Shown here piece by piece: positions 32,705 through 41,471 of a stretch of 64,000 nt of DNA. The DNA lies in assembly GCF_038006045.1 (NCBI RefSeq), contig NZ_JBBOUK010000001.1, positions 1,777,001-1,841,000 of the forward strand. The letters run 5' to 3'. The notes below the pieces were generated by a model. That model was not told the origin of the DNA. It did not search any database and saw only the letters and a list, made by a program, of their open reading frames with translations. How positions within the stretch are numbered: the stretch's first letter is position 1; each line of letters begins with the position of its first letter. The translations under genes and the position numbers were made by a program. This stretch comes from Exiguobacterium sp. FSL W8-0210. Its GTDB lineage: Bacteria; Bacillota; Bacilli; Exiguobacteriales; Exiguobacteriaceae.

Positions 32705-35341
32705 TTAATCTTCAGAGTCATCTCCACTGTTATTCGGATTGTTCGGATTGTTGTTTCGTTCCGTCGAACCATTCGAATTATTTTGCGCGTTTGCTCCATC
32801 ATTCGAATTTGGTGCATCTGTTGCTGGTTCGTCCGTCGTCGGTTCATCCGTTGTCGGTTCGTCCGTTGTCGGTTCATCCGTCGTTGGTTCATCCGTCGTC
32901 GGCTCGTCCGTCGTCGGTTCGTCCGTCGTCGGTTCATCCGTCGTTGGTTCGTCCGTCGCCGGTTCATCCGTCGTTGGTTCATCCGTCGCCGGTTCATCCG
33001 TCGTTGGTTCATCCGTCGTCGGTTCTTCTGCTTCAGGATCGGTAACCGTTACCGTCGTCGAGACCGGACCTGATTCCTCTCCAGACGCTTTCGCTACGAC
33101 TTGGAACGTTGACCGTCCTGGCTTCAATCCATTGATGGCAATTCGATTCGTCGTGCTCGTACCAATCGTTGATGTTTCACCGTCAGCATCTGTCATCGTC
33201 ACTTCAAACGATACATCGTCATACCCATTGGCGCGAAGCGCAGCGTCATTATAGTTCCATGTCAGTTCACCGCTCTTTGTGTCTTCATCGTAAGATGCTT
33301 GTAATCCAGTCGGAGCGGGTACTGTCTTTTTTTCAACGACAGGTTCCTTCGTCCCTTTCACGTACAATTCGTTTCCGATACTGAGGACAGAACTAGGTTG
33401 TTCAAATGGTGCTGGCGTACGATCACGTGTCTTCGTGATGAAATCTTTCCAGATTTGCTGTGCCATCGTACTGTTGTACGGACCGCTCAGCCCGGCTCCA
33501 TTGTTGTTTCCGGATTTCGTCGTTCCTGTCCAGACACTGATTGAGACATCCGACGTATATCCTGCGAACCAGACATCTTTATAGGCATTCGTCGTTCCTG
33601 TCTTACCGGCTGCATCAAATGACAATCCAGCACTCGGGAACGTACCACCTGGTTTTAAGACGTCACGCAACATGTCCGTCAACATATACGCTGTATAGTC
33701 TTCCATTGCCTTTTTCGATTTGATCGGTGATTTGATTTTCGATCCATCACTGTACTCAATCGATTTGATGACGTGTGGCTTGATATAATCGCCACCATTA
33801 CCGAGTGTGGCATACGCTCCTGCCATCTGCGTCGTATTGAAACCGTGTTTCATCCCACCGATCGCATACGCAGGCGAAATCGACTCATCTTCTTTCATCT
33901 TCAAGCCGGATTTTTCAGCGAACGCCTCGACTGAATCACCGCCGATTTCTTGATACGTTTGGATGGCCGGTGTGTTCGCCGAGATTTTTAACCAGTGGCG
34001 GATCGTATTCGTGCCACGGTATCCATCGTAATAGTTACCAATCTCTTTGCCGTTGACTTCTGTCGGTTTATCCGTCAATTGTTTCGCAGTCGACCACTTA
34101 TCATTTTCGATCGCTGGTCCGTAAGCGAAGAATGGTTTTGCGGAAGATCCCGGTTGATGCGGTTCATTCGCAAAGTTTCGTCGCGCCGTACCTTTACCTG
34201 GATTTTTACCATCAACGACCGCAAGGATTTCTCCAGTTTGCGTGTTGACCGCTGTCGCAGCTGTTTCCGCATATTCCGGTAACTGAACGATTTGGTCTTT
34301 CTTGATCGCTTCATTCATATAGTCGTGCATCGGTTTATCGATCGATGTATAGATCTTCAACCCTTGACCGTAGATGTCTTTTCCTTCTAAACCAAAATCA
34401 TCTTCTAACTCTTTTGATACCATATCGAAGATGACGCTGTCGTACGATTCATCCTTCGTCGACTTTGGCGCTGGATTGATTAATTTTGAGATTGGTTGTT
34501 TGACTGCCTTGTCTCGTTGCGCTTGTGAGATGACGCCTGTCGTCAACATCGCATCAAGAACTTGTGTCTGACGCCATTTCGTTAGCTTCGGACTTCCTTT
34601 AATTGGATCGTATGCGGTCGGACGTTGTGGCAGTCCTGCGAGCATCGCGGCTTCCGCATAATTCAACTTATCAACTGATTTGTTGAAGTAAGCTTTTGAA
34701 GCCGTCTGAATCCCAAACGAGTTTTGACCATAATAGTTTTTGTTCAAGTACATCTCTAAAATTTGATCTTTTGTGTAGTCCTGCTCTAACCGGATCGCGA
34801 GCCATTGTTCTTGGACTTTCCGCGTAATCGTCTTATCAAAGCTAAGGAATGATTGTTTGACGACCTGTTGTGTGATCGTCGACGCTCCTTCCGATCCGAA
34901 ACCATCCGTCACGTTCGCGATGATGGCTCCGCCCAGACGACGGAAATCGATTCCGTTGTGCTGATAGAAACGACGGTCCTCAATCGAGATGAATGCGTCT
35001 TTAACGACTTCCGGTACTTCATCGATTGACACATATTCTCGACTCGTTCCGCCTTTCGTAATCTCTTCCTTATTGCTCGCATAGATTTTCAATGGCAAAG
35101 CATCTCGAAGTTCTGTTTCATCGAGCTCAGGGGCCGTAGCAATCGCGTAAGCGGCAAATCCGCCTCCGACCAACATCATGACGATGAATAATCCGGTAGC
35201 GATCAGCAATAACTTTTTCCAAAGTGGACCTTTCCCACCGGAACCTCCACCTGACTTTTTCTTTTGGGGACGTTTCGTCCGTTTCATCTTTTTCTCAGAT
35301 GACTTCGTCTCTTCACGACGTGCGACACGACTTCTTTCCAT
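32705..35341 (-). CDS. ponA: Class A penicillin-binding protein PBP1A/1B with FN3 domain and TTDEP-repeat tail
   Basis: Encodes 878 residues. A basic cytosolic tail (1-42) and a membrane helix (about 44-68) lead to the GT51 glycosyltransferase domain (about 85-260) with SIEDRRFYQHNGID and the motif GASTITQQVVKQ. The transpeptidase domain (about 335-640) has SSAK (active Ser), SAN and KTGTTN. A fibronectin-III-like domain (about 690-775) is followed by 14 PTTDE-type repeats and an Asn/Ser-rich end. It polymerises and cross-links peptidoglycan outside the membrane. It lies 20 nt after recU, as in Bacillus. Confidence 0.95.
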   Translation of the reverse strand: MERSRVARREETKSSEKKMKRTKRPQKKKSGGGSGGKGPLWKKLLLIATGLFIVMMLVGGGFAAYAIATAPELDETELRDALPLKIYASNKEEITKGGTSREYVSIDEVPEVVKDAFISIEDRRFYQHNGIDFRRLGGAIIANVTDGFGSEGASTITQQVVKQSFLSFDKTITRKVQEQWLAIRLEQDYTKDQILEMYLNKNYYGQNSFGIQTASKAYFNKSVDKLNYAEAAMLAGLPQRPTAYDPIKGSPKLTKWRQTQVLDAMLTTGVISQAQRDKAVKQPISKLINPAPKSTKDESYDSVIFDMVSKELEDDFGLEGKDIYGQGLKIYTSIDKPMHDYMNEAIKKDQIVQLPEYAETAATAVNTQTGEILAVVDGKNPGKGTARRNFANEPHQPGSSAKPFFAYGPAIENDKWSTAKQLTDKPTEVNGKEIGNYYDGYRGTNTIRHWLKISANTPAIQTYQEIGGDSVEAFAEKSGLKMKEDESISPAYAIGGMKHGFNTTQMAGAYATLGNGGDYIKPHVIKSIEYSDGSKIKSPIKSKKAMEDYTAYMLTDMLRDVLKPGGTFPSAGLSFDAAGKTGTTNAYKDVWFAGYTSDVSISVWTGTTKSGNNNGAGLSGPYNSTMAQQIWKDFITKTRDRTPAPFEQPSSVLSIGNELYVKGTKEPVVEKKTVPAPTGLQASYDEDTKSGELTWNYNDAALRANGYDDVSFEVTMTDADGETSTIGTSTTNRIAINGLKPGRSTFQVVAKASGEESGPVSTTVTVTDPEAEEPTTDEPTTDEPATDEPTTDEPATDEPTTDEPTTDEPTTDEPTTDEPTTDEPTTDEPTTDEPTTDEPATDAPNSNDGANAQNNSNGSTERNNNPNNPNNSGDDSED
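32813..33022 (-). repeat. Tandem 15-bp coding repeat (14 units of P-T/A-T-D-E) in ponA
   Basis: Fourteen 15-nt units encode PTTDE or PATDE (last unit PATDA). Units differ by synonymous changes (gtcgtc, gttgtc, gttggt variants), with three PATDE/PATDA-type units. Antisense frames over it are artefacts of the repeat. Confidence 0.95.
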
Positions 35342-35361
35342 ATGCTATCCTTCTCCTTCAA

Positions 35362-35982
35362 TCAAAAAGTGTCTGAATTGAAATATAGTTCGTCCACTGC
35401 CTTTAAATAATCGATGGCAGGGTACGCGCCAGTCTCGACTTTGATACCGTCTCGTTCAATGACCGTCAGCGGAATTGATTTTCGTCCGCTTTCTAGTTGA
35501 TCCCACCAGGGGAACACGTGCTCGACTGAAAGCACATATTGCACATTATACAGACTGAAACGAATGATGACAAAACAAATTCCTCCATGTTCGACACATT
35601 GACGCATGTGTGCGATTTGATGGGGGTGAAAATTTTTTATCGGGAAGGACGTTTTATTCGTCGTCTCCTTCGCTTCGAAATCAATATATTTTCCGCGATA
35701 AACACCGTTATAGTCCGTCGTCGACGGTTGCTTGAAATAGGCTTCCTTGACGACCGCTGCCGACCGTTTCGGATAATCAACTTGGACGATTTGTAACGGA
35801 GTGGGTTTCTTGTGAATGATTGCCCTATTATGAGTCAGGTAAAACGTATTACTTTCATTCAATAATTTTTCGAGCGTCATCCCTCGATTCGAAAAGGTGG
35901 AATCGGTTGATCGCGCCTTCTTGATTCGGGTTCCATGCGACTCGAGTGGCTTTTGAAATTTTTTCCCATTCGGGTAATTCAA
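35362..35982 (-). CDS. recU: Holliday junction resolvase RecU
   Basis: Encodes 206 residues, the same as B. subtilis RecU. It cleaves Holliday junctions in recombination and segregation. The N terminus LNYPNGKKF, the conserved [12 protein letters not shown], the catalytic region [20 protein letters not shown] (Asp, Glu, Lys) and [18 protein letters not shown] are intact. The start is TTG (35980-35982), with AGGAGGGG 7 nt upstream; the longer frame has no ribosome site. It precedes ponA by 20 nt. Confidence 0.95.
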   Translation of the reverse strand: MNYPNGKKFQKPLESHGTRIKKARSTDSTFSNRGMTLEKLLNESNTFYLTHNRAIIHKKPTPLQIVQVDYPKRSAAVVKEAYFKQPSTTDYNGVYRGKYIDFEAKETTNKTSFPIKNFHPHQIAHMRQCVEHGGICFVIIRFSLYNVQYVLSVEHVFPWWDQLESGRKSIPLTVIERDGIKVETGAYPAIDYLKAVDELYFNSDTF

Positions 35983-36062
35983 AACAATTCCCCTCCTATC
36001 GCGTTTATTGTACCATGATATGTGATTGTACCGTATCGGCCGAGAGGAGTAGTTAAAAACCA

Positions 36063-36365
36063 ATGACAATTGAACCGTTATTACAAGAGATTGAACGTAT
36101 TTATCAAGAAGGACGTGCCGGAACCGAATATGACTTCAATCGAGACGTCGTACCGTTCGTTGAACGAGCGGATCAACTGATTGCACAGTGGCAAACGAAT
36201 GCCCAAGATAGTCCTTACTTACGACCTAGCATGGTCGAAAGCGCCGTTGATCAACTGAAGCAAATTTCCGTCCAAGCATTTCAGCCGAAAACGAGTCTGA
36301 AACGCTTCAATGAAACGATTAAATCCGTTCGTTATATCGATTGCTTGATGAATGGTGAAGAATAA
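36063..36365 (+). CDS. yppE: YppE-like protein (DUF1798)
   Basis: Encodes 100 residues, helical and soluble. [20 protein letters not shown] and [20 protein letters not shown] match the YppE/DUF1798 pattern as I recall it; function unknown. The gene is divergent from recU with an 80-nt gap, as yppE lies near recU in Bacillus. The AGGAG ribosome site is 13 nt before the ATG, longer than usual. Confidence 0.7.
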   Translation: MTIEPLLQEIERIYQEGRAGTEYDFNRDVVPFVERADQLIAQWQTNAQDSPYLRPSMVESAVDQLKQISVQAFQPKTSLKRFNETIKSVRYIDCLMNGEE

Positions 36366-36370
36366 CGATT

Positions 36371-36392
36371 AAAAAACAGGAATTATCTTCCT
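36371..36392 (-). terminator. Terminator-like hairpin on the minus strand in the yppE-DUF3800 gap
   Basis: Minus-strand AGGAA-GATAA-TTCCT followed by GTTTTTTAATC. No minus-strand gene precedes it, so it may end an unannotated RNA. Confidence 0.5.
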
Positions 36393-36500
36393 TAAGTCGA
36401 ACACCTAATCATACGAGGAAATGTTTCTACGGTTTCACTTATCAGGCTATGGCTTTTCAGCCGCCTAGCGTGTAAAGTGGCATCAAGAGCATTTCTTTCG
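36393..36500. other. Structured intergenic segment, possible RNA (unassigned)
   Basis: Dyads include ACACCTA/TAGcGTGT as an outer stem, AGGC-tat-GGCT...AGCC-GCCT as a nested hairpin, and a CGaGGAAATGTTTCtaCG near-palindrome. The minus strand ends in the hairpin plus T-run at 36371-36392. Parts (TTTCTAC, GGCTATGG) recall the purine riboswitch, but the second stem is missing. I cannot name a family. Confidence 0.35.
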
Positions 36501-36540
36501 AAAAGACTGTGTAATTATTGTGCAATTGGAGGAGATTCAT

Positions 36541-37455
36541 TTGAACAAACGGGTACAATCGAACGTCAAAGGCGTTGACGTCAAAGGATTTCCTAAGAAT
36601 TCAACCCCTGCCCCGAAGAAATACATCATGTTCGTCGACGAAACTGGGACACCGAAGGGTAATACACAATTCAATTTAACGGGTGTCTTGATGGAATATA
36701 AATATGCCATCGATTCGGATGAGACCGGTGAACCAAGTCCGCTTCGTCAACGTTTGATGGATTTTAAGGCAAAAGTTTTTGAAGATCCGCATATTCCCCT
36801 TCATCTGAAGGAAATTTTAAAAGCTGAGCATCCGTATGGTAAAGAAGATGGTATCACGATCGATATGTTACGACATTTCTGGATCGCCTTGCCGGAATTT
36901 TTAGTTGATATCGATTGTACGATCGTCAGCGTCGAAGTCGATAAACAGAAGCTACAAGACTTCTTCTCGACACCGAAGGATCCATATGTTGTTGCCTTCG
37001 CTCATCTGATGAAGTCGTTTTATTCCTTCCTTGATGAGACAGAAGCAACGAGTGCGCGTGTCGTTCTTGAAAGCCGTGATGATTATCAAAACTTGCTCAT
37101 TCAAAAGGCATTCTTCGATATCTTCAATTCGGGAACGGTCCATCTCGACGTCGAAAAAAGTCGTCAAAAAATCAAAGGCTTCATCTTTGCTGAAAAAGAC
37201 AGCGACCTCTACCAATCTGGTCTTGAGATTGCCGACTTGGTCTGCTTACCTTTATCTCGCGTCCGTCGTGGTGTCATCGAGGTAAAACCACGGTTTGTCC
37301 ATTATGGGGACGAAAACCGGATTTTTAAAGCCATCAAAGATAAGATTTACATTCGACGCGATAGTCCGGACCAAGATTTCCGAAACTGGGGCTTCAAAAA
37401 AGTACCGATCACGAAAAAGCGTCGTGAATGGTCCGATACTCCTTGGAATGGGTAA
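36541..37455 (+). CDS. DUF3800 protein, RNase H-like fold predicted
   Basis: Encodes 304 residues. KKYIMFVDETGTPKGNTQFN (about 26-45) is the N-terminal DUF3800 motif with the conserved Asp-Glu; a second acidic patch is ESRDDYQNLL (about 180) and a third DLYQSGLEIADLVCLPLSR (about 222-240). DUF3800 proteins are often found in phage or mobile contexts; catalytic activity has not been shown for this one. The start is TTG at 36541 with GGAGGAG 6 nt upstream. It sits alone between yppE and nth, where Bacillus has ypoC, and is flanked by structured DNA, suggesting acquisition. Confidence 0.8.
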   Translation: MNKRVQSNVKGVDVKGFPKNSTPAPKKYIMFVDETGTPKGNTQFNLTGVLMEYKYAIDSDETGEPSPLRQRLMDFKAKVFEDPHIPLHLKEILKAEHPYGKEDGITIDMLRHFWIALPEFLVDIDCTIVSVEVDKQKLQDFFSTPKDPYVVAFAHLMKSFYSFLDETEATSARVVLESRDDYQNLLIQKAFFDIFNSGTVHLDVEKSRQKIKGFIFAEKDSDLYQSGLEIADLVCLPLSRVRRGVIEVKPRFVHYGDENRIFKAIKDKIYIRRDSPDQDFRNWGFKKVPITKKRREWSDTPWNG

Positions 37456-37479
37456 TGACTCAAAAATTAGTCTCTACAA

Positions 37480-37515
37480 AGATAAGGGTGGCAGAATGAT
37501 CTGTCACCCTTATCT
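37480..37515 (+). terminator. Hairpin after the DUF3800 gene, T-tract lacking
   Basis: AGATAAGGGTG and CACCCTTATCT arms form an 11-bp perfect stem, followed by AATAG rather than Ts. Confidence 0.4.
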
Positions 37516-37523
37516 AATAGAAA

Positions 37524-37629
37524 AGAATGACTCGTCTTTTCACGCTCTTTCCTCAGGTCTTGTTTGTCTCTAACAGCGCAAAATGCGCTTTTCCTGTAGG
37601 AGTTGCGTGTGACGAGTCATTCTTTTTTG
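37524..37629. other. Long nested hairpin between the DUF3800 and nth genes
   Basis: AGAATGACTCGTC (37524-37536) pairs perfectly with GACGAGTCATTCT (37611-37623); inside, CACGC pairs with GCGTG, TCCT-CAGG with CCTG-t-AGGA, and GCGC-AAAAT-GCGC closes the apex. TTTTT follows on the plus strand. It could be a large terminator for both convergent genes, an extragenic palindrome or a small RNA. Confidence 0.55.
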
Positions 37630-37641
37630 AGTCTATCCCTT

Positions 37642-38298
37642 TTAGGGTGTAGCTATTCCTTTTGTCCGCTTTTTCCCCTCTCGACACATGTCGAGTAACG
37701 GGCACGCTTCACAGTTCGGACGTTGCGCCTTGCAGTGATACCGTCCAAAGAAGATGAATTGATGATGGAGCTTTGACCAACGCTCCCGTTTGAAACGACG
37801 CATCAGTGTTGCTTCGACCTGCGTGACATTATCCTTCCAGCGACAGATCCCGAGGCGTTTCGAGACACGTTCGACATGTGTATCGACCGCAAAGGCCGGT
37901 ACATCAAAGGCGACAGATAAGACGACATTCGCCGTCTTGCGTCCTACGCCAGGTAAGGCTTCGAGCCCGGCGCGTTCCGTCGGGACTTCTCCGTCGTGTT
38001 GCGCAAGGAGTTGTGCCGCAAGCGCCTTGATGTTTTTGGCTTTATTCCGGTACAATCCAAGTCGTTTGATTTTGTCCTCGATTTCCTCGACGGGTGCCGC
38101 AGCAAGCGACGCAGGATCCGGATACGCTGCGAACAACCCAGGCGTCACTTGATTGACAAGTACGTCGGTCGCTTGTGCACTGAGTGCGACCGCTACGACC
38201 AGTTCAAACGGGTTGCGATGAATCAACTCACAAAATGCATCTGGAAACATCTCTTCTAACGTTGCTTCAATCCGATCGATTTCTGCCTTTCGTAACAT
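37642..38298 (-). CDS. nth: Endonuclease III (DNA glycosylase/AP lyase)
   Basis: Encodes 218 residues. The helix-hairpin-helix LPGVGRKTANVVLS with the catalytic Lys, FAVDTHVERVSKRLG with the catalytic Asp, and the C-terminal 4Fe-4S cluster C-x6-C-x2-C-x5-C (CKAQRPNCEACPLLDMC) are all present. It removes oxidised pyrimidines in base excision repair. The ATG at 38298 follows GGGGAGG. It lies 4 nt after dnaD, as in Bacillus. Confidence 0.96.
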   Translation of the reverse strand: MLRKAEIDRIEATLEEMFPDAFCELIHRNPFELVVAVALSAQATDVLVNQVTPGLFAAYPDPASLAAAPVEEIEDKIKRLGLYRNKAKNIKALAAQLLAQHDGEVPTERAGLEALPGVGRKTANVVLSVAFDVPAFAVDTHVERVSKRLGICRWKDNVTQVEATLMRRFKRERWSKLHHQFIFFGRYHCKAQRPNCEACPLLDMCREGKKRTKGIATP

Positions 38299-38302
38299 TT
38301 CC

Positions 38303-38881
38303 TTAACCTCCCCGCCCTGCGAGATCCTCAAGCGTCTTGATCCCTTCACGTTCCCACGTCCGTAAAATTTGATTGATATAGGTCATTTTGCGGACATTAT
38401 GATAGACCGCTTCTCGAAGTGCGGCAAGTACTAGCTCTTCCGAAATGTTCTCGATCGTCAACCACTGAATGATCTGCTCCATCTGAAACGGTGACATCAT
38501 CCCGAGTTCACGCTCGAATTGTTGGAAGACGGACGGATTGATCGTATCAAAGTTCGGTGCTTCCTGTTCCGGTGGTGCCATCAGCTTTTCGTAAAGCGGA
38601 ACAAGCGAATAACGTTCAGACCCGTTGACGTTCTCCATTGCCAGTAATCCTTTTTGTAATAAACCGAGTGTCGTCTCGATCGTTTCCGTCTCGGATAGTC
38701 CAAGTCGATTACTTAACTCTTCCGGTGACGGCATCTCCATGCCCTCTGCCCGGCAAGCAAACAATTGACCAATTAACGTGAACTCGACAAAACTGATGCC
38801 TAACCGTTTTGCTTCGGTGAACAATCGTTTCGGTAAGACGACCGTCCCTTCCTCGAATAATTGCACTAAATTATGATTCAT
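38303..38881 (-). CDS. dnaD: DNA replication initiation/restart protein DnaD
   Basis: Encodes 192 residues. The N-terminal winged-helix domain has LPKRLFTEAKRLGISFVEF and LSNRLGLSETETIETTLGL; the C-terminal DnaD/DnaB2 domain shows FQQFERELGMMSPFQMEQI and KMTYINQILRTWEREGIKT. With DnaB and DnaI it loads the DnaC helicase at oriC and stalled forks. The ATG at 38881 follows GAGGAA. It sits downstream of asnS beyond a terminator and directly before nth. Confidence 0.93.
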   Translation of the reverse strand: MNHNLVQLFEEGTVVLPKRLFTEAKRLGISFVEFTLIGQLFACRAEGMEMPSPEELSNRLGLSETETIETTLGLLQKGLLAMENVNGSERYSLVPLYEKLMAPPEQEAPNFDTINPSVFQQFERELGMMSPFQMEQIIQWLTIENISEELVLAALREAVYHNVRKMTYINQILRTWEREGIKTLEDLAGRGG

Positions 38882-38902
38882 CGTATTTCCTCGATTCTCT
38901 AG

Positions 38903-38941
38903 TCTAAACAAGAAATCGACCCGTCGAGACGATGGGTCGAT
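38903..38941 (-). terminator. Terminator of the asnS unit
   Basis: Minus-strand ATCGACCC and GGGTCGAT arms, then TTCTTGTTT. The tail is moderately T-rich, so readthrough into dnaD-nth is possible. Confidence 0.6.
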
Positions 38942-38956
38942 GTTTTTCCTTACTGC

Positions 38957-40255
38957 TTATGGATAGAGGCGGTTTAGCAAACGTGGGAACGGAATTGTTT
39001 CCCGAACGTGCTCGACACCTGTGATCCAAGCGACTGTCCGCTCTAAACCAAGACCGAAGCCACTGTGTGGAACAGAACCGTATTGGCGTGTTTCGAGATA
39101 CCATTTATAAGCACCTGTCTCGTCAAGACCATGTTTCTTCATCTCAGCGAGGAGTTTTTCATGATCTTCTTCACGTTGTGAACCACCGACGATTTCCCCG
39201 TATCCTTCAGGGGCAATCAAATCATCACACAAGACGAAGTCTGGGTTTTCCGGATCTTCTTTCATGTAGAACGGTTTGATTGCTTTTGGCCAGTGCGTGA
39301 TGAAGACAGGACGTGCGAAGCTGTTTGCGATTGCTGTCTCGTGTGGTGCACCAAAGTCATCACCGAATTCGATATCGTCGAATCCTTGCTCCTTGAGCAT
39401 ATCGATTGCTTCTGTGTACTTGACGCGCGGGAACGGTGCTTTAATGTTTTCAAGGACCGTCAAGTCACGTCCAAGCAACTCAAGTTCCGCACGACAGTTT
39501 TTCAGTGCTGATTGCACAAGGTGTGAAACATAGTTTTCTTGGACTTCGAGGTTCATCTCGTGATCGTGGAATGCCATCTCAGGCTCCATCATCCAGAATT
39601 CGATCAAGTGACGACGTGTTTTTGATTTTTCAGCACGGAACGTTGGACCGAACGAGAAGACCTTTCCAAGTGCCATTGCTGCCGCTTCCATGTAAAGCTG
39701 ACCAGATTGTGAAAGGTACGCATCTTCATCGAAATATTTCGTGTGGAACAATTCTGTTGTTCCTTCTGGTGCGCTACCTGTCAAGATTGGCGGATCCACT
39801 TTGATGAATCCTTCTTGGTTAAAGAATTCGTACGTCGCACGAATCAATTCGTTCCGAACGACCATGACCGCATGCTGGCGCTTTGAACGCAACCAGAGGT
39901 GACGGTTATCCATCAAGAAGTCCGTTCCGTGTGCTTTCGGTGTGATCGGATAATCGATCGCTTCATGGATGACTTCGATTTTTGAAATTTCCATTTCATG
40001 ACCGATTGCTGTCCGACCGCCATCTGATTTGATGACACCGGTCACCCATAGTGATGATTCCTGCGTTAAGCCTTTTGCTTGTTTGAATAAGTCTTCGCCG
40101 ACCGTTTCTTTGACGACGACACCTTGCATGAATCCAGAGCCATCCCGAAGTTGGAGAAATGCGATTTTACCGCTTGAGCGTTTGTTTGCTAACCAACACC
40201 CGATCGTCACTTCTTCTCCTACATATTTGTTTACATCCCGAATCATTGCTTTCAA
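38957..40255 (-). CDS. asnS: Asparaginyl-tRNA synthetase
   Basis: Encodes 432 residues. The N-terminal OB-fold anticodon-binding domain (about 12-100) has [20 protein letters not shown]; class II motif 2 is [20 protein letters not shown] and motif 3 is [12 protein letters not shown]. It charges tRNA-Asn. The start is TTG (40253-40255), chosen because AGAGAGG is about 10 nt upstream and because [14 protein letters not shown] aligns end to end with the B. subtilis N terminus. It follows aspB by 20 nt. Confidence 0.95.
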   Translation of the reverse strand: MKAMIRDVNKYVGEEVTIGCWLANKRSSGKIAFLQLRDGSGFMQGVVVKETVGEDLFKQAKGLTQESSLWVTGVIKSDGGRTAIGHEMEISKIEVIHEAIDYPITPKAHGTDFLMDNRHLWLRSKRQHAVMVVRNELIRATYEFFNQEGFIKVDPPILTGSAPEGTTELFHTKYFDEDAYLSQSGQLYMEAAAMALGKVFSFGPTFRAEKSKTRRHLIEFWMMEPEMAFHDHEMNLEVQENYVSHLVQSALKNCRAELELLGRDLTVLENIKAPFPRVKYTEAIDMLKEQGFDDIEFGDDFGAPHETAIANSFARPVFITHWPKAIKPFYMKEDPENPDFVLCDDLIAPEGYGEIVGGSQREEDHEKLLAEMKKHGLDETGAYKWYLETRQYGSVPHSGFGLGLERTVAWITGVEHVRETIPFPRLLNRLYP

Positions 40256-40275
40256 CAGTCAACATCCTCTCTCTA

Positions 40276-41457
40276 TTAAACGGCTGTATGTGCCGTGATG
40301 AATCCTTCAATCCGGTCGAGTGCCTCTAGGACACGTGCCGGATCCGTCGCGTAAGATAGGCGGACATAGTCCGGTGCACCAAATCCTGAACCTGGAATCA
40401 AGGCGACCTTCGCTTCAGATAAAACAGCTGTACACCAGTCATCGACATTATCGAATCCACACATCTCGGCAGCTTGCTTTGCATGTGGGAACAAGTAGAA
40501 TGCCCCTTCTGGCTTCAGACACGTTAATCCTTCGATCTCGATGAGTCGTGCATAGATTTTTTCAAGTCGTTCTTCAAAGATGACACGCATCGCTTCGACC
40601 GGTGCATCACCTTCAGCATACGCAGCAACCGATGCTGCTTGCGCAATCGATGTCGGGTTCGACGTCGAATGGCTCGCTAAGTTCGTCATCGCAGAGATGA
40701 TCTCCTTCGGTCCAATTGCATACCCGATCCGCCAGCCTGTCATCGCATGGGACTTCGAGACACCATTGATGATGACCGTCCGTTCGCGCATCTCTGGCAA
40801 GGACGCGATCGAAATATGTGTCGCACCGTTATAGAGCAACTTTTCATAAATCTCGTCACTGATGACGAGTAGATCGTGCTTGATCGCAACATCTGCTACC
40901 ATCTCGAGCTCTTCTTTCGAATAGACCATTCCTGTCGGATTCGATGGTGAGTTCAAAACGAGTGCTTTCGTTTTTGGGGTAATGTGTTGCTCGAGCAATT
41001 CCCGTGTCACTTTGAAGCGAGACGATTCGTCCGTTTCTAAAATGACCGGTACGCCGTCACTGAGTTTAATTTGCTCTGGATAACTGACCCAGTATGGTGC
41101 TGGGACGATGACTTCATCGCCTGGATCGAGAATCGCTTGGAACAATGTTGATAGTGCATGCTTTGCTCCTGAAGCGACCATGACTTCTGAGCGTTCGTAT
41201 GGCATCCATAAGTCACGGCGTGTCTTTTCAATGATTGCATCTTTCAAGGCAACCGTTCCGCCAGACGGCGTATACTTCGTATCGCCCGCTTCTGCTGCCT
41301 CGAATGCTGCTTGGATGATGAATTCCGGTGTATTGAAGTCGGGCTCTCCCGCACCTAAACCGATGATGTCTTGACCTTCTTCACGTAGTGCCTTGGCTTT
41401 CGCTGTGATGGCTAGCGTCGTAGATGGTGTCAATTGTCGTACGCGTTTCGATAACAT
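40276..41457 (-). CDS. aspB: Aspartate aminotransferase AspB
   Basis: Encodes 393 residues, equal to B. subtilis AspB. It is a class I PLP enzyme exchanging amino groups between aspartate and 2-oxoglutarate. The PLP lysine lies in NGVSKSHAMTGWRIGY (about residue 235), with LNSPSNPTGMVYS and the C-terminal arginine in DYVRLSYAT. The ATG at 41457 follows AAAGGGAGTG. Located between ypmB and asnS, which together supply aspartate/asparagine for translation. Confidence 0.94.
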   Translation of the reverse strand: MLSKRVRQLTPSTTLAITAKAKALREEGQDIIGLGAGEPDFNTPEFIIQAAFEAAEAGDTKYTPSGGTVALKDAIIEKTRRDLWMPYERSEVMVASGAKHALSTLFQAILDPGDEVIVPAPYWVSYPEQIKLSDGVPVILETDESSRFKVTRELLEQHITPKTKALVLNSPSNPTGMVYSKEELEMVADVAIKHDLLVISDEIYEKLLYNGATHISIASLPEMRERTVIINGVSKSHAMTGWRIGYAIGPKEIISAMTNLASHSTSNPTSIAQAASVAAYAEGDAPVEAMRVIFEERLEKIYARLIEIEGLTCLKPEGAFYLFPHAKQAAEMCGFDNVDDWCTAVLSEAKVALIPGSGFGAPDYVRLSYATDPARVLEALDRIEGFITAHTAV

Positions 41458-41471
41458 GTCGCCCACTCCCT

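Noticed and set aside
32813-33022. Possible CRISPR-like array
   Set aside because: Units are 15 bp with no spacers and stay in the ponA reading frame.
32540-33254. Long plus-strand frames over the ponA repeat region that encode repeats such as VVGSS or RRRFIRRWF
   Set aside because: They are antisense shadows of the 15-bp PTTDE repeat; no ribosome sites and low-complexity products.
36393-36500. Purine riboswitch upstream of the DUF3800 gene
   Set aside because: TTTCTAC and GGCTATGG resemble parts of the motif, but the P2 hairpin and loop-loop pairing are missing and the gene has no purine role.
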